Counted from the first letter of the stretch, positions 1-5,928 are shown. The stretch is 9,076 nucleotides of DNA from JAICLK01 sp036489905 (GCA_036489905.1 DASXEX010000054.1:1-9076); one strand, 5' to 3'. The notes: a model not told the origin generated them from the sequence alone. Made by a program: numbers and translations.

Positions 1-105
1 AAAGTTAGTACTGAGCAGAAAGCTTTGCTACAATCCATTTACGACAGTCTGAACCCACTTCAATTACAAGAAGCAATTCAGAGGAAACTTAAGCTATTAG
101 AGTAA
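1..105 (+). CDS. C-terminal end of a probable DDE-integrase-type transposase (partial)
   Basis: Frame 1 is open from the window edge to a TAA at 103-105 and gives 34 residues. The fragment is rich in Leu, Lys and Gln and contains YDSLNPLQLQ followed by an amphipathic EAIQRKLKLLE end. An 'LNP-x-x-L' helix close to the C-terminus is what I associate with integrase-core (DDE) insertion-sequence transposases; this is from memory of the family, not a search. The catalytic domain lies outside the window. The sequence just after the stop looks like an IS end, which supports the reading. Strand and frame are certain; the family is moderately likely. Confidence 0.5.
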   Translation, partial: KVSTEQKALLQSIYDSLNPLQLQEAIQRKLKLLE

Positions 106-145
106 ACCTTTCGGGTACTGTTTATTTTGAGCTAATACGGCCGCA
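106..145 (+). mobile_element. Presumed right terminus of the left-hand insertion sequence
   Basis: Directly after the partial transposase stop comes a TTTCGGGTACTG...TTTTGAG segment. It resembles, from memory, terminal inverted repeats of integrase-type IS elements, which often carry a GGTACT...TTTGA pattern. The other end of the element is outside the window, so neither the inverted repeat nor a target-site duplication can be confirmed. The next gene on the opposite strand ends at 160, leaving only about 55 nt for the IS boundary. Confidence 0.35.
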
Positions 146-159
146 CTGACTTTTAGCAC

Positions 160-663
160 CTACACGACGTGGTCGTCTTCGCCGAGTTTGTCGAGCATGG
201 CGGCGAGTTCTTTTGTCGGCAGTGAGCTGCAGTCGATTTTTCGCTGCAGGGCGATGATGTAGCCTTGGGTCACGCGCTTGAGGCGCAGTGCATCCTTGCG
301 CCAAAAACGGCCGACGGTGTACGGTTTTTCGGTGTTCAGCACGCGGCTGACAATTTTGACTGAACCGAGAATTGGGCCGACTGTGGCCGTGACATTGAGT
401 ACGTCTTCAATGCGGATGCTCATGACTTCGGCCGTGCCGAAAAAGGTGCGTTTGGTGACCGTCAGCTTGGCGCGATCGACGGTCAGCGTGTCGGAAAAAA
501 GAGTCAAAGTTGTCGTAGCCGTTGCCAGGACTTGGTTCGAACCTTTGATGGCTTCCTGCAGTTCCTGCTTGGACTCTTCAGGCGTCGCAGCTTTTTGCTC
601 CGGCTCTTCTACCGGCGGCGAGATTTGCGGCGTGGGCTGCCTGTTATTCTGCTGATCGGCCAT
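160..663 (-). CDS. PH-like domain protein with disordered N-terminus
   Basis: This encodes 167 residues. Residues 1-45 are polar and rich in Pro, Gln and Glu (QQNNRQPTPQ, PPVEEPEQK) and probably disordered. Residues about 50-150 alternate short beta-like segments: LFSDTLTVDRAKLTVTKR, then IRIEDVLNVTATVG, then SVKIVSR, a TVGRFWRKDA turn and a final helix at GYIIALQRK. This matches the plan of bacterial pleckstrin-homology-like (bPH) domains: a strand series beginning 'sD.Ltvd...ltvtkr' and a closing C-terminal helix. No signal peptide or membrane span is seen, so it is probably cytosolic or peripheral to the membrane. The ATG is preceded by GGAGAACCGTC, a usable ribosome binding site. It is the last gene of a minus-strand run with the DUF6496-like and DJ-1-like genes; the 69 nt gap before it leaves room for its own promoter. 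The molecular role is unknown. Confidence 0.75.
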   Translation of the reverse strand: MADQQNNRQPTPQISPPVEEPEQKAATPEESKQELQEAIKGSNQVLATATTTLTLFSDTLTVDRAKLTVTKRTFFGTAEVMSIRIEDVLNVTATVGPILGSVKIVSRVLNTEKPYTVGRFWRKDALRLKRVTQGYIIALQRKIDCSSLPTKELAAMLDKLGEDDHVV

Positions 664-732
664 GACGGTTCTCCATATTCTAAGGATAGCTTAAGAAACC
701 TGCGGATGGCAAACTGCGCGACCTAAGAAAAA

Positions 733-885
733 TTATTTCTTTGGAACTTTCTCGCCCTTTTGGCGGGCTTTGCTCAGGCCTACGGCCACGGCCTGTTTCT
801 GGCTTTTGAACTTGCCTTCATGCCTGTGCTCATGCATGGTTTTTTCTACTTCTTTTTGGGCTTTGGGATCGTATTTTCTGGCCAT
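733..885 (-). CDS. Small basic DUF6496-like protein
   Basis: This 50-residue reading frame has a very strong ribosome binding site (AAGAAGGAG, then AAAATC before the ATG). The protein is highly basic: it opens MARKYDPKAQKEVEKTM, carries an HEHRHEGKFKSQKQAVAVGL centre and ends with KARQKGEKVPKK. The pattern 'K-hydrophobic-M-H-E-(basic)-K-(x)-K-x-R/K-Q-A-hydrophobic-A-hydrophobic-L-S-x-A-R-x-x-G-x-K-V-P' is that of the DUF6496 family of short bacterial proteins of unknown function, seen from memory. It starts 28 nt after the stop of the DJ-1-like gene, so the two are probably co-transcribed, and it precedes the PH-like gene. Its charge and size could suit nucleic-acid binding, but nothing in the sequence proves that. 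Confidence 0.85.
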   Translation of the reverse strand: MARKYDPKAQKEVEKTMHEHRHEGKFKSQKQAVAVGLSKARQKGEKVPKK

Positions 886-913
886 GATTTTCTCCTTCTT
901 TAACTTTTAAACT

Positions 914-1453
914 TTACCTATTGGCGAGCATGGAAATTAGCGCTTCGCTGAAGGCGGGCAGATCATCGGGTTGGCGGCTGGTAATGAGGGTGCGGTCAAT
1001 AACCACCTGCTCATCGGCCCAATCGCCGCCAGCGTTGCGAATGTCGTCCTGAATCGTGTGGTAACTGGTAAGTTTGCGTCCATTGACCATCCCTGCCGAC
1101 ACGAGCACCCACGGTGCATGGCAAATTACTGCCAGCGGCTTGCCGACCGCCAGGAAATCTTTGACCCAAGTTTTGGCCTTGTCGACCATGCGCAAAGCGT
1201 CGGCGTTGATAGCACCGCCGGGAAGCACGAGCGCGTCGTAATCGTCGGCGTTCGCGTCGTCCAAAAGCAAATCGGCCGTGAATGCATCGCCTTTGTCGAT
1301 ATGGTGCAGACCGGTTAAGTTTTTGTCGGCGTTCGTGGTGATAATCGTCACCCTCGCGCCCGCTTTTTTAAGGGCATCGATTGGTGCCTCAAACTCGGCT
1401 TGCTCAAAATAATTATCCACCAGCACGGCCACTTTTTTGCTACTCAAGTCCAT
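914..1453 (-). CDS. DJ-1/PfpI family protein (class I glutamine amidotransferase-like)
   Basis: The protein has 179 residues, the usual length of single-domain PfpI/DJ-1 proteins. The N-terminal strand KKVAVLVDNYFE is followed by the family acid Glu17 in the FEQAE motif. LVLPGGAI lies at residues 76-82. The nucleophile elbow is AVICHAPW, with Cys111 and His112. SRQPDDLPAF near the C-terminus matches the conserved 'S-R-x-P-x-D' region. Members of this family act as proteases, glyoxalases, deglycases, chaperones or general stress proteins; the sequence alone does not choose among these. There is no signal peptide, so it is cytosolic. It heads a run with the DUF6496-like and PH-like genes. The start is fixed by an unusually long ribosome binding site just upstream. 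Confidence 0.93.
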   Translation of the reverse strand: MDLSSKKVAVLVDNYFEQAEFEAPIDALKKAGARVTIITTNADKNLTGLHHIDKGDAFTADLLLDDANADDYDALVLPGGAINADALRMVDKAKTWVKDFLAVGKPLAVICHAPWVLVSAGMVNGRKLTSYHTIQDDIRNAGGDWADEQVVIDRTLITSRQPDDLPAFSEALISMLANR

Positions 1454-1716
1454 ACATCACCTCCTTGCCCTATAAAATATAAACCGGAGTGATGCATCGG
1501 CCCTTGTTATAAACAATTCGTTGACCCGCTCACTCCAGCCTTTGTTATTGTAGGCGGGTACGGCCGCTCCGGTCAGTGAATCTTCTCACGATTTTTGTGT
1601 TAGCAATGTCACAAATCTGCTCGGGCAACACTTACACGCCCCGCCCGAATTCTTACATATAGAAAAATTCCCACGCTTTGCTTTTTCATACCTTTACTCA
1701 AGCAAGGATATCCTTT
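1454..1716. other. Intergenic region between the NagB-like and DJ-1-like genes
   Basis: About 263 nt have no convincing reading frame. On the minus strand, AT-rich TTTATATTTTATA at roughly 1470-1483 could hold the -10 of the DJ-1-like gene, but no good -35 goes with it. A short palindrome, TTGTT-ATA-AACAA, lies at about 1504-1516. A 12-base perfect palindrome (AAGGATATCCTT, 1704-1715) sits directly behind the stop of the NagB-like gene. No hairpin followed by a T-run is evident, so I cannot name a terminator here. Confidence 0.4.
1456..1466 (-). promoter_or_regulatory. Extended Shine-Dalgarno site of the DJ-1-like gene
   Basis: On the minus strand the 11 bases AAGGAGGTGAT stand 2 nt before the ATG. 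They are the complete complement of the canonical bacterial 16S rRNA 3' end (ATCACCTCCTT). The core AGGAGG lies at the normal distance. This decides the start of the DJ-1-like gene and implies a high initiation rate. Confidence 0.85.
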
Positions 1717-2475
1717 TCAGGCAAAGACATCTTCAGTTACATAAAACCTCACCCGGCGTATAACTTCGGGGTGGTGAACGATTGAAAGTGGGAACACGGG
1801 GTCAAACGTATCATACGCCAGCAGCTGTTCGACAAGCGGACGTTTAGCCTTACCGCTAATGATTACCGCAACATGTTTAGCGCGTAACACTTGCTGCGAG
1901 CCGAGTGACATACCAAACTCACGAAATCTTGCACCCTCATACGAATTACTGCCTTTTCGCGTGTGAGCTTGCCGAAATCCTGGAATAAGATGCGCGACAT
2001 GCCAGCCCGTATTAATCGGCGTGCCAGGCATAACATTTGCGTAATTTCCCTTTACGCCAAGCGCCAGCACCAACAAGTCGATTGTCGGGTTAAAGTCTGC
2101 CGGATCGTTCAGGTCTGGCTTGAGGATGGCTTCTTTGGCCAGGCTTACTTTCCGTGCCAGTGGGCGCAGAAGTTTTTCTTTGGCAAATCGTTCGTAGCTT
2201 GCCTGGTCGGTTGTAGCGATGTAGCTAAACGGCGGTCGGTCGCCTTCAACCTGCTCGTCCATTAATACAAATCGTGTTTTGTTCCAGTTCACAAAGGTCG
2301 CAGCATTGGCAACTATCCATTCGTATACCGGCAAAGGCGTGCTCGAAAGCGGCGAAGCCACATAAAAATTGCCCGTCCTTGTATATTTTGCTTGCAGATC
2401 GCGCCATAATCCGCCGACAGGTTCTGCCAAAGATGGCACAATAGTCAGCTTTTTAGTGTGATAAGACTGAGCCAT
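1717..2475 (-). CDS. NagB/6-phosphogluconolactonase-fold protein, divergent
   Basis: With the start at 2475 the protein has 252 residues, about the family size. Landmarks in order: RFVLMDEQ at 68-75 (counterpart of the NagB 'N-M-D-E-Y' segment), DLLVLALGVKGNYANVMPG at 133-151 (counterpart of 'G-x-G-x-D-G-H...F-x-P-G'), EFGMSLGSQQVLRAKHV, then AVIISGKAK, and SIVHHPEV near the C-terminus. These match the glucosamine-6-phosphate isomerase / 6-phosphogluconolactonase superfamily of sugar-phosphate enzymes. The catalytic D-G-H is replaced by K142-G-N144, so classical activity is doubtful. The reading frame also runs upstream through the tRNA-Leu. An ATG at 2493 is possible but has no Shine-Dalgarno site; the ATG at 2475 has AGAG at 6 nt. 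The start lies 20 nt behind the tRNA CCA end, so the mRNA probably begins with tRNA processing. Confidence 0.75.
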   Translation of the reverse strand: MAQSYHTKKLTIVPSLAEPVGGLWRDLQAKYTRTGNFYVASPLSSTPLPVYEWIVANAATFVNWNKTRFVLMDEQVEGDRPPFSYIATTDQASYERFAKEKLLRPLARKVSLAKEAILKPDLNDPADFNPTIDLLVLALGVKGNYANVMPGTPINTGWHVAHLIPGFRQAHTRKGSNSYEGARFREFGMSLGSQQVLRAKHVAVIISGKAKRPLVEQLLAYDTFDPVFPLSIVHHPEVIRRVRFYVTEDVFA

Positions 2476-2495
2476 GCCGTACTCTAAGTTCATAT

Positions 2496-2583
2496 TGGTG
2501 GGCGAGGTGGGACTTGAACCCACAAGGCTTATTCAGCCAGCGGATTTTAAGTCCGCCGCGTATACCAATTCCGCCACTCGCCC
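2496..2583 (-). tRNA. tRNA-Leu (anticodon UAA)
   Basis: An 88-base class II tRNA including an encoded CCA. The acceptor GGGCGAG pairs with CTCGCCC, followed by discriminator A and CCA. The D-loop contains the usual GG. The anticodon stem GCGGA/TCCGC encloses CTTAAAA, anticodon TAA. The long variable arm forms GGCT-GAATA-AGCC, as expected for leucine. The T-arm is GTGGG-TTCAAGT-CCCAC, fully canonical. All parts are seen directly in the sequence. An extended -10 box at 2600-2608 is placed to start transcription about 10 nt before the mature 5' end, and a protein gene follows 20 nt downstream. Confidence 0.97.
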
Positions 2584-2599
2584 GTGCTCGGATGCCGTT

Positions 2600-2608
2600 A
2601 TTATAACA
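2600..2608 (-). promoter_or_regulatory. Extended -10 promoter of tRNA-Leu
   Basis: On the minus strand TGTTATAAT combines a consensus TATAAT (2600-2605) with the TGn extension. Initiation about 7 nt downstream would leave a leader of roughly 10 nt before the tRNA 5' end at 2583. No consensus -35 is found at 16-18 nt, which is acceptable for an extended -10 promoter. The box overlaps the TAA stop (2601-2603) and the last codons of the deoxyribosyltransferase-like gene. Confidence 0.7.
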
Positions 2609-2990
2609 AAGCCGCAAGGGATTTGGGCGATTTAACTACTTTGTCGATAAGGACGTCGCGGCAAGGGTCGCCGGTTTTGGGCGTGAGGGCAAAGATTGGT
2701 TCGCCGAGCGCGGTGGCATACGCCATTTCAAGCGTAACGCTTATGCCGGCGTAATCGTCTTTGTTGTACACGAAACAGACTTCGCTTTTGCGGATCCGGT
2801 CGAAATGTTCGAGCGTCAAGCCTTTGAATATTTTGCTCGTGACATATTCGGAATGAATGAGCGCGCTTTCCGGAATCGGTTCCTTGAACGACGGTTCGAA
2901 CACGAGCACGCCGAGTTTTGCCAGTTCGTGACAGAACGCCGCGATTTCGTCCTTGTATTTTTTCGGTCCGCAGACGACGACCGACTTCAT
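2601..2990 (-). CDS. Nucleoside 2-deoxyribosyltransferase-like protein
   Basis: The protein has 129 residues with the start at 2990, chosen because GGAGG stands 4 nt before this ATG. It opens MKSVVVCGPKK, a beta strand and glycine turn typical of the family. It then has HFDRIRKSEVCFVYN (Asp64, Asn76) and GISVTLEMAYATALGEPIFAL with Glu88, the position of the catalytic nucleophile in nucleoside 2-deoxyribosyltransferases. These enzymes cleave or exchange the base of deoxynucleosides; related DNPH1-like members hydrolyse deoxynucleoside monophosphates. Whether this member is a transferase or a hydrolase cannot be told. The start overlaps the restored stop of the upstream Nudix gene as ATGA, so the two are probably translationally coupled. 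A nucleotide salvage or pool-cleaning role for the pair is an inference from both families. Confidence 0.8.
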   Translation of the reverse strand: MKSVVVCGPKKYKDEIAAFCHELAKLGVLVFEPSFKEPIPESALIHSEYVTSKIFKGLTLEHFDRIRKSEVCFVYNKDDYAGISVTLEMAYATALGEPIFALTPKTGDPCRDVLIDKVVKSPKSLAALL

Positions 2991-3492
2991 GGCTCCTCCG
3001 TTTTTTGTTCTAATGATACGTGGCCCAGTTCTTCCATGAACGGCAGCCAAACTTCCTCAAGCCCCGGGTTTGCCGCCCAGTCTTCTTCCGAAACTTCGCC
3101 CGCGTGGAACGCCTGGTTCGTGCGGCCAATTTATGGAGCTGCTCGCCGTCGTACCAATTTGCGCCTTTCGTTTCTTCGGTATCCGGTTTGAGCGTCGAAT
3201 CGGCGGCGGTCGCTTCGTAAATATACCAGGTATGGTGATCACCGCCTGGGCGCCGGCATGCGTTTTCGACGCGGCGCTCATAAATTGTCGTCTTTCTCAA
3301 ATCGCCGAGCATAATTCCCAACTCTTCGTGTACTTCCTCGCGGGCAGCCTGTTCGGGCGAACCGTGTTCGTCGATATGTCCAGCGGCCGGCGCAATGCCG
3401 ATAGGAAAACACGCTCGCTTGAGCAGGGCGAATCGCCCTTCCGAATCGCGCACAATCACACCAACGCTGGTGGTGTCACATTCCTTAACCAT
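2987..3492 (-). CDS. Nudix hydrolase, apparently frameshifted near its 3' end
   Basis: From the ATG at 3492 the frame gives a Nudix domain: TTSVGVIVRDSEGRFALLKR at 7-26, then the Nudix box GHIDEHGSPEQAAREEVHEE at 38-57 with LGI after it. The metal-binding EE (56-57) is intact; the first box Glu is Gly44 and the usual Arg is Glu52. After KLAAR (residue 125, near 3118) the frame turns into Arg/Lys-rich sequence ending at 3010. In the -1 frame the protein continues sensibly: NQAFHAGEVSEEDWAANPGL, then EEVWLPFMEELGH, ending at a TGA at 2987-2989. One missing base near 3118 would therefore restore a 168-residue protein whose stop overlaps the next start. It could be a real mutation or a sequencing indel. 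Nudix enzymes hydrolyse nucleoside diphosphate derivatives; the substrate is not evident. The mRNA follows tRNA-Cys by 19 nt, with no clear Shine-Dalgarno site. Confidence 0.8.
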
Positions 3493-3511
3493 GCTATCAA
3501 ATGGATCAATT

Positions 3512-3585
3512 TGGAGGCGCGTACCAGATTCGCACTGGTGTACAGGGTTTTGCAGACCCTTGCCTAACTCCTCGGCCAACGCGCC
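3512..3585 (-). tRNA. tRNA-Cys (anticodon GCA)
   Basis: A 74-base tRNA with encoded CCA. The acceptor GGCGCGT pairs perfectly with ACGCGCC, followed by discriminator T and CCA, the normal identity set for cysteine. The anticodon stem AGGGT/ACCCT encloses CTGCAAA, anticodon GCA. The T-stem ACCAG/CTGGT is perfect, but its loop is TGCGAAT, so position 55 is G instead of the near-universal T. The D-arm is GCC-GAGGAGTTA-GGC and has no GG at the standard 18-19 place. The same stretch is also open in the Nudix frame, which is coincidental. The Nudix start codon lies 19 nt behind the CCA. Confidence 0.93.
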
Positions 3586-3587
3586 TT

Positions 3588-3639
3588 GTCGAAGCTTACG
3601 CATACGTCTCGTTTTGCCGCTCGCGGCAAAAGCTTCGAC
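3588..3639. repeat. Nested inverted repeats upstream of tRNA-Cys
   Basis: GTCGAAGCTT at 3588-3597 is repeated in inverted form at 3630-3639. Inside, TTTTGCCG (3612-3619) and CGGCAAAA (3624-3631) form an 8-bp hairpin with a CTCG loop. The two stems share bases 3630-3631, so they are partly alternative. There is no T-run outside the stem on either strand, so it is not a canonical terminator. It begins 3 nt before the tRNA-Cys 5' end and would lie in its precursor RNA if transcription starts upstream. Confidence 0.6.
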
Positions 3640-3725
3640 CTGCTGCTATGCTGCTCCTCTAAAATTGCATTCAGTCGCCTTTGGCTCCTTGGATTGCAGT
3701 TTTGATCCTTTAGGAAGACAACTCA

Positions 3726-3731
3726 ATTATA
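3726..3731 (-). promoter_or_regulatory. Possible -10 box upstream of tRNA-Cys
   Basis: A perfect TATAAT on the minus strand lies about 140 nt before tRNA-Cys and 37 nt behind the PhoD-like gene. No convincing -35 stands at 16-18 nt. If used, it would give a leader of about 130 nt that includes the nested inverted repeats. I see no better -10 between this point and the tRNA. Read-through from the PhoD-like gene is the alternative, as no terminator is visible behind that gene. Confidence 0.4.
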
Positions 3732-3767
3732 CAAGACTGTTCGTGGTTTCGCCTACTGCGGACGCTT

Positions 3768-5840
3768 TTATGGGCTGGTGATTTTCCAGGTGCCGGATGT
3801 TTCGTCCCAGATTTTGGTTTCGGCGGTTACGGGCGTGCCGCCTTCATAGATTTTGGGCGTAAAGGTTTGCCAGGTTTGGGTGGCTTCGTTCCACGCCCGG
3901 CCTTTGCCAGTCGGGCTGCTTGGCGCGTTGAATGTGTCGGTTTGACTCACCTGCTCGACTTGGTTTGTGGCGTCCCAGCCGGAGAATGTCGAGGTTATGG
4001 TGGTGCCATCGTCGGTAAAGGTGATGCGGCCGTATTGCCGGCAATCACCGCCGTCGTTGTCGTAATACGCGCTAAATGTCGTAAGGTCGCGGCCGCCGCC
4101 GGTGTTGTGCATGGGCGCGGCGCAATAAACCGGAAAGCCGCCCCAGGTATTCTGGGCCGGAGTGGCAACGCCGACGCAGTGGCTATCGCCGTGCCAGAGC
4201 ATGACGTTCTGGACTTGTGCGGTATTGGCGGCGATATAGCTAATTATCGCTTGCCGCTCGGTGCTGTACGACCACCATTTGTCCGGGCCGTTCGTGATGG
4301 ACGGCGCGCCCATCCACGCAACGTCGGACACAATGACCTTTAGCGGCTCGGGCTGGATGAGTTGCGCCTTGAACCAGGCCATTTGCGTGGCGCCAAGCAT
4401 TGTTTTGGATGCGTCATCAGTGTTCGATCCTGGCGAACGGTCGATGTTGCGGATATCAATCATGATAAATCGCACGCGCCCGGCCACCCAAGTCTGATAC
4501 AAGCCATGCGGCGGCGACTCGGAGTCACCCAACGCACCGTATGGAAACACTTGTTGGTATGCGGCTATGTTCGTGGCCGTGTATGTATTGTCGCTGTCGC
4601 CGTTGTCCGGGCCGGCTTCGTGGTCGCTGCGGCAGTAATAGCCCCACGCGTTTGCAATCAGCGCATTCAAGCCGACGGAATTGGCGATCTGTGTTTCGTA
4701 TACTCCGACCTGTGTCGACAGGTCCGTGGACTTCGTGCCGGAATAATCGAAATCGCCGGTGAAAACGTTCAAGTCGGCGTTCCAGGCCGTCCAGTCGTTT
4801 ATCGCCGCCGGATCAGTCGTCGCTTGCGTAATGCATGAAACGAGCGCGACCCGGAAGTTCTGCGGCGTGCCGGCCGATGGGAGCGTCTTGGCCTTGCCCA
4901 CGCTGCCAATGAGCGTTTCGCTGCCGCCGCTCGGCGTATCGGCCAGCTGATAATAATATTGCGTGCCGGCTGACAGCCCCGTGACAACGTGCCGGACGTA
5001 GTTCAAGCCGTCCGGCGTCTGCGCGGAAACCCACGTGACGTTTTGTGTCAAGGCTGCATCGGTGGCCACCTTCAGCCGCAGTGAGGTAGCATTGCTGAGC
5101 TTCGAAACCACCGTGAAAGCAGTTTGGGTTGGCGCTCCTGCAGCAGATTGCACCACCGATCCTGGTTGCGCTACCGGCTGCGTGGCCGGCTGGACGCCAA
5201 TCAGCAATCCGCCGGTACCTTGCGCAGCTGATATCGAACCGCTCACTGCACCGGTCGCGCCAGGCGATGACTGGTTTGCGGTGGCGATTGTCATGCCCGT
5301 GTTGGCCGTGCCAACGCCGCTGCTGTTGAGCTGAATTCCGAGTTGCGTGTAGCCGGCCGGCACGGTGATGGGCAGCGGCGTGCTGCCGCTGGCGCACATA
5401 GCGACGCCAAGCCAAACCAACACGTCACCGCTCTGCGAAGTCGTGATGCTATTCGCGGTTAGTGAAGTGGAGCTGGACTGCAGGCTTCCGGAATTGGCTA
5501 GTCCGGACAATGCCGGATCTGCCTGGCCGCTAATGATAATTACCGCATCCCACGCATGAAACGTGGAAATGGTTACCGTATACGAACCGGTCGACTGCCA
5601 CAGCGAAACGTCGGTCGAATCCGCTGTCCGGTACAGCAGCTGACAAGAAGAGTGCTGACCTGTGGAATTGTTAGACGAGGCTGGCACCGCCGTAAAGCCG
5701 CTGGCGATCCACGTTATGCTGGGAAAACCGACGGCGCACCAAATCATGATCAGGTCGCCGACCACAACCGGTTGCGCCGGAACATTGAGCGTGGTGCTGC
5801 CGGCTCCGGTCGTGACCACTTGTGTGTTAATCGCCGCCAT
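3768..5840 (-). CDS. PhoD-like metallophosphatase with tail-protein-like flanking domains
   Basis: The start at 5840 is chosen for AGGTGA 7 nt upstream; the protein then has 690 residues. Residues 1-225 form a Ser/Thr/Gly-rich, beta-type domain (GDLIMIW, FHAWDAVIII, GDVLVWLGVA) like those of phage structural or extracellular proteins. Residues 230-320 look like a fibronectin-III/phosphatase N-domain (SLRLKVATDAAL, HVVTGLSAGTQYYYQLAD). Residues 328-620 are the PhoD-like catalytic domain: VALVSC, the metal-site motifs GDFDY (362-366) and SDHE (405-408), FIMIDIRN, GATQMAWFKAQL and HGDSH (550-554). The C-terminus has two Trp motifs (AWNEATQTW, IWDETSGTW), as in tail-fibre ends. PhoD enzymes hydrolyse phosphodiesters, often teichoic acid or phospholipids. 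No signal peptide is visible, unlike ordinary exported PhoD. It follows a tail-fibre-like gene by 88 nt on the same strand, so a role in a phage-type particle or adhesin is possible. Confidence 0.85.
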   Translation of the reverse strand: MAAINTQVVTTGAGSTTLNVPAQPVVVGDLIMIWCAVGFPSITWIASGFTAVPASSNNSTGQHSSCQLLYRTADSTDVSLWQSTGSYTVTISTFHAWDAVIIISGQADPALSGLANSGSLQSSSTSLTANSITTSQSGDVLVWLGVAMCASGSTPLPITVPAGYTQLGIQLNSSGVGTANTGMTIATANQSSPGATGAVSGSISAAQGTGGLLIGVQPATQPVAQPGSVVQSAAGAPTQTAFTVVSKLSNATSLRLKVATDAALTQNVTWVSAQTPDGLNYVRHVVTGLSAGTQYYYQLADTPSGGSETLIGSVGKAKTLPSAGTPQNFRVALVSCITQATTDPAAINDWTAWNADLNVFTGDFDYSGTKSTDLSTQVGVYETQIANSVGLNALIANAWGYYCRSDHEAGPDNGDSDNTYTATNIAAYQQVFPYGALGDSESPPHGLYQTWVAGRVRFIMIDIRNIDRSPGSNTDDASKTMLGATQMAWFKAQLIQPEPLKVIVSDVAWMGAPSITNGPDKWWSYSTERQAIISYIAANTAQVQNVMLWHGDSHCVGVATPAQNTWGGFPVYCAAPMHNTGGGRDLTTFSAYYDNDGGDCRQYGRITFTDDGTTITSTFSGWDATNQVEQVSQTDTFNAPSSPTGKGRAWNEATQTWQTFTPKIYEGGTPVTAETKIWDETSGTWKITSP

Positions 5841-5928
5841 TACGCCCTCACCTCGGATCGCAACAAACAGCTGGCTGGCCGCATGCCACACTTAAAACTA
5901 TACGTTCGATGGACAACCATATACCTCA

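Noticed and set aside
2476..2523. N-terminal extension of the NagB-like frame (MGSSPTSPTN...)
   Set aside because: It is read through the 3' half of tRNA-Leu; the start must lie after the CCA end at 2496.
3010..3117. Basic C-terminus of the Nudix frame as written (RRSTRAKFRKKTGRQTRG...)
   Set aside because: It is the out-of-frame reading after the apparent lost base; the -1 frame gives a coherent protein.
3493..3603. N-terminal extension of the Nudix reading frame (MRKLRQGALAEELG...)
   Set aside because: This stretch is the tRNA-Cys gene read in frame; Nudix homology begins after the ATG at 3492.
3586..3725. T-box or other riboswitch in the leader before tRNA-Cys; also a three-codon ATG CAA TTT TAG frame
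   Set aside because: No T-box consensus or known aptamer core is visible, and a three-codon frame is expected by chance.
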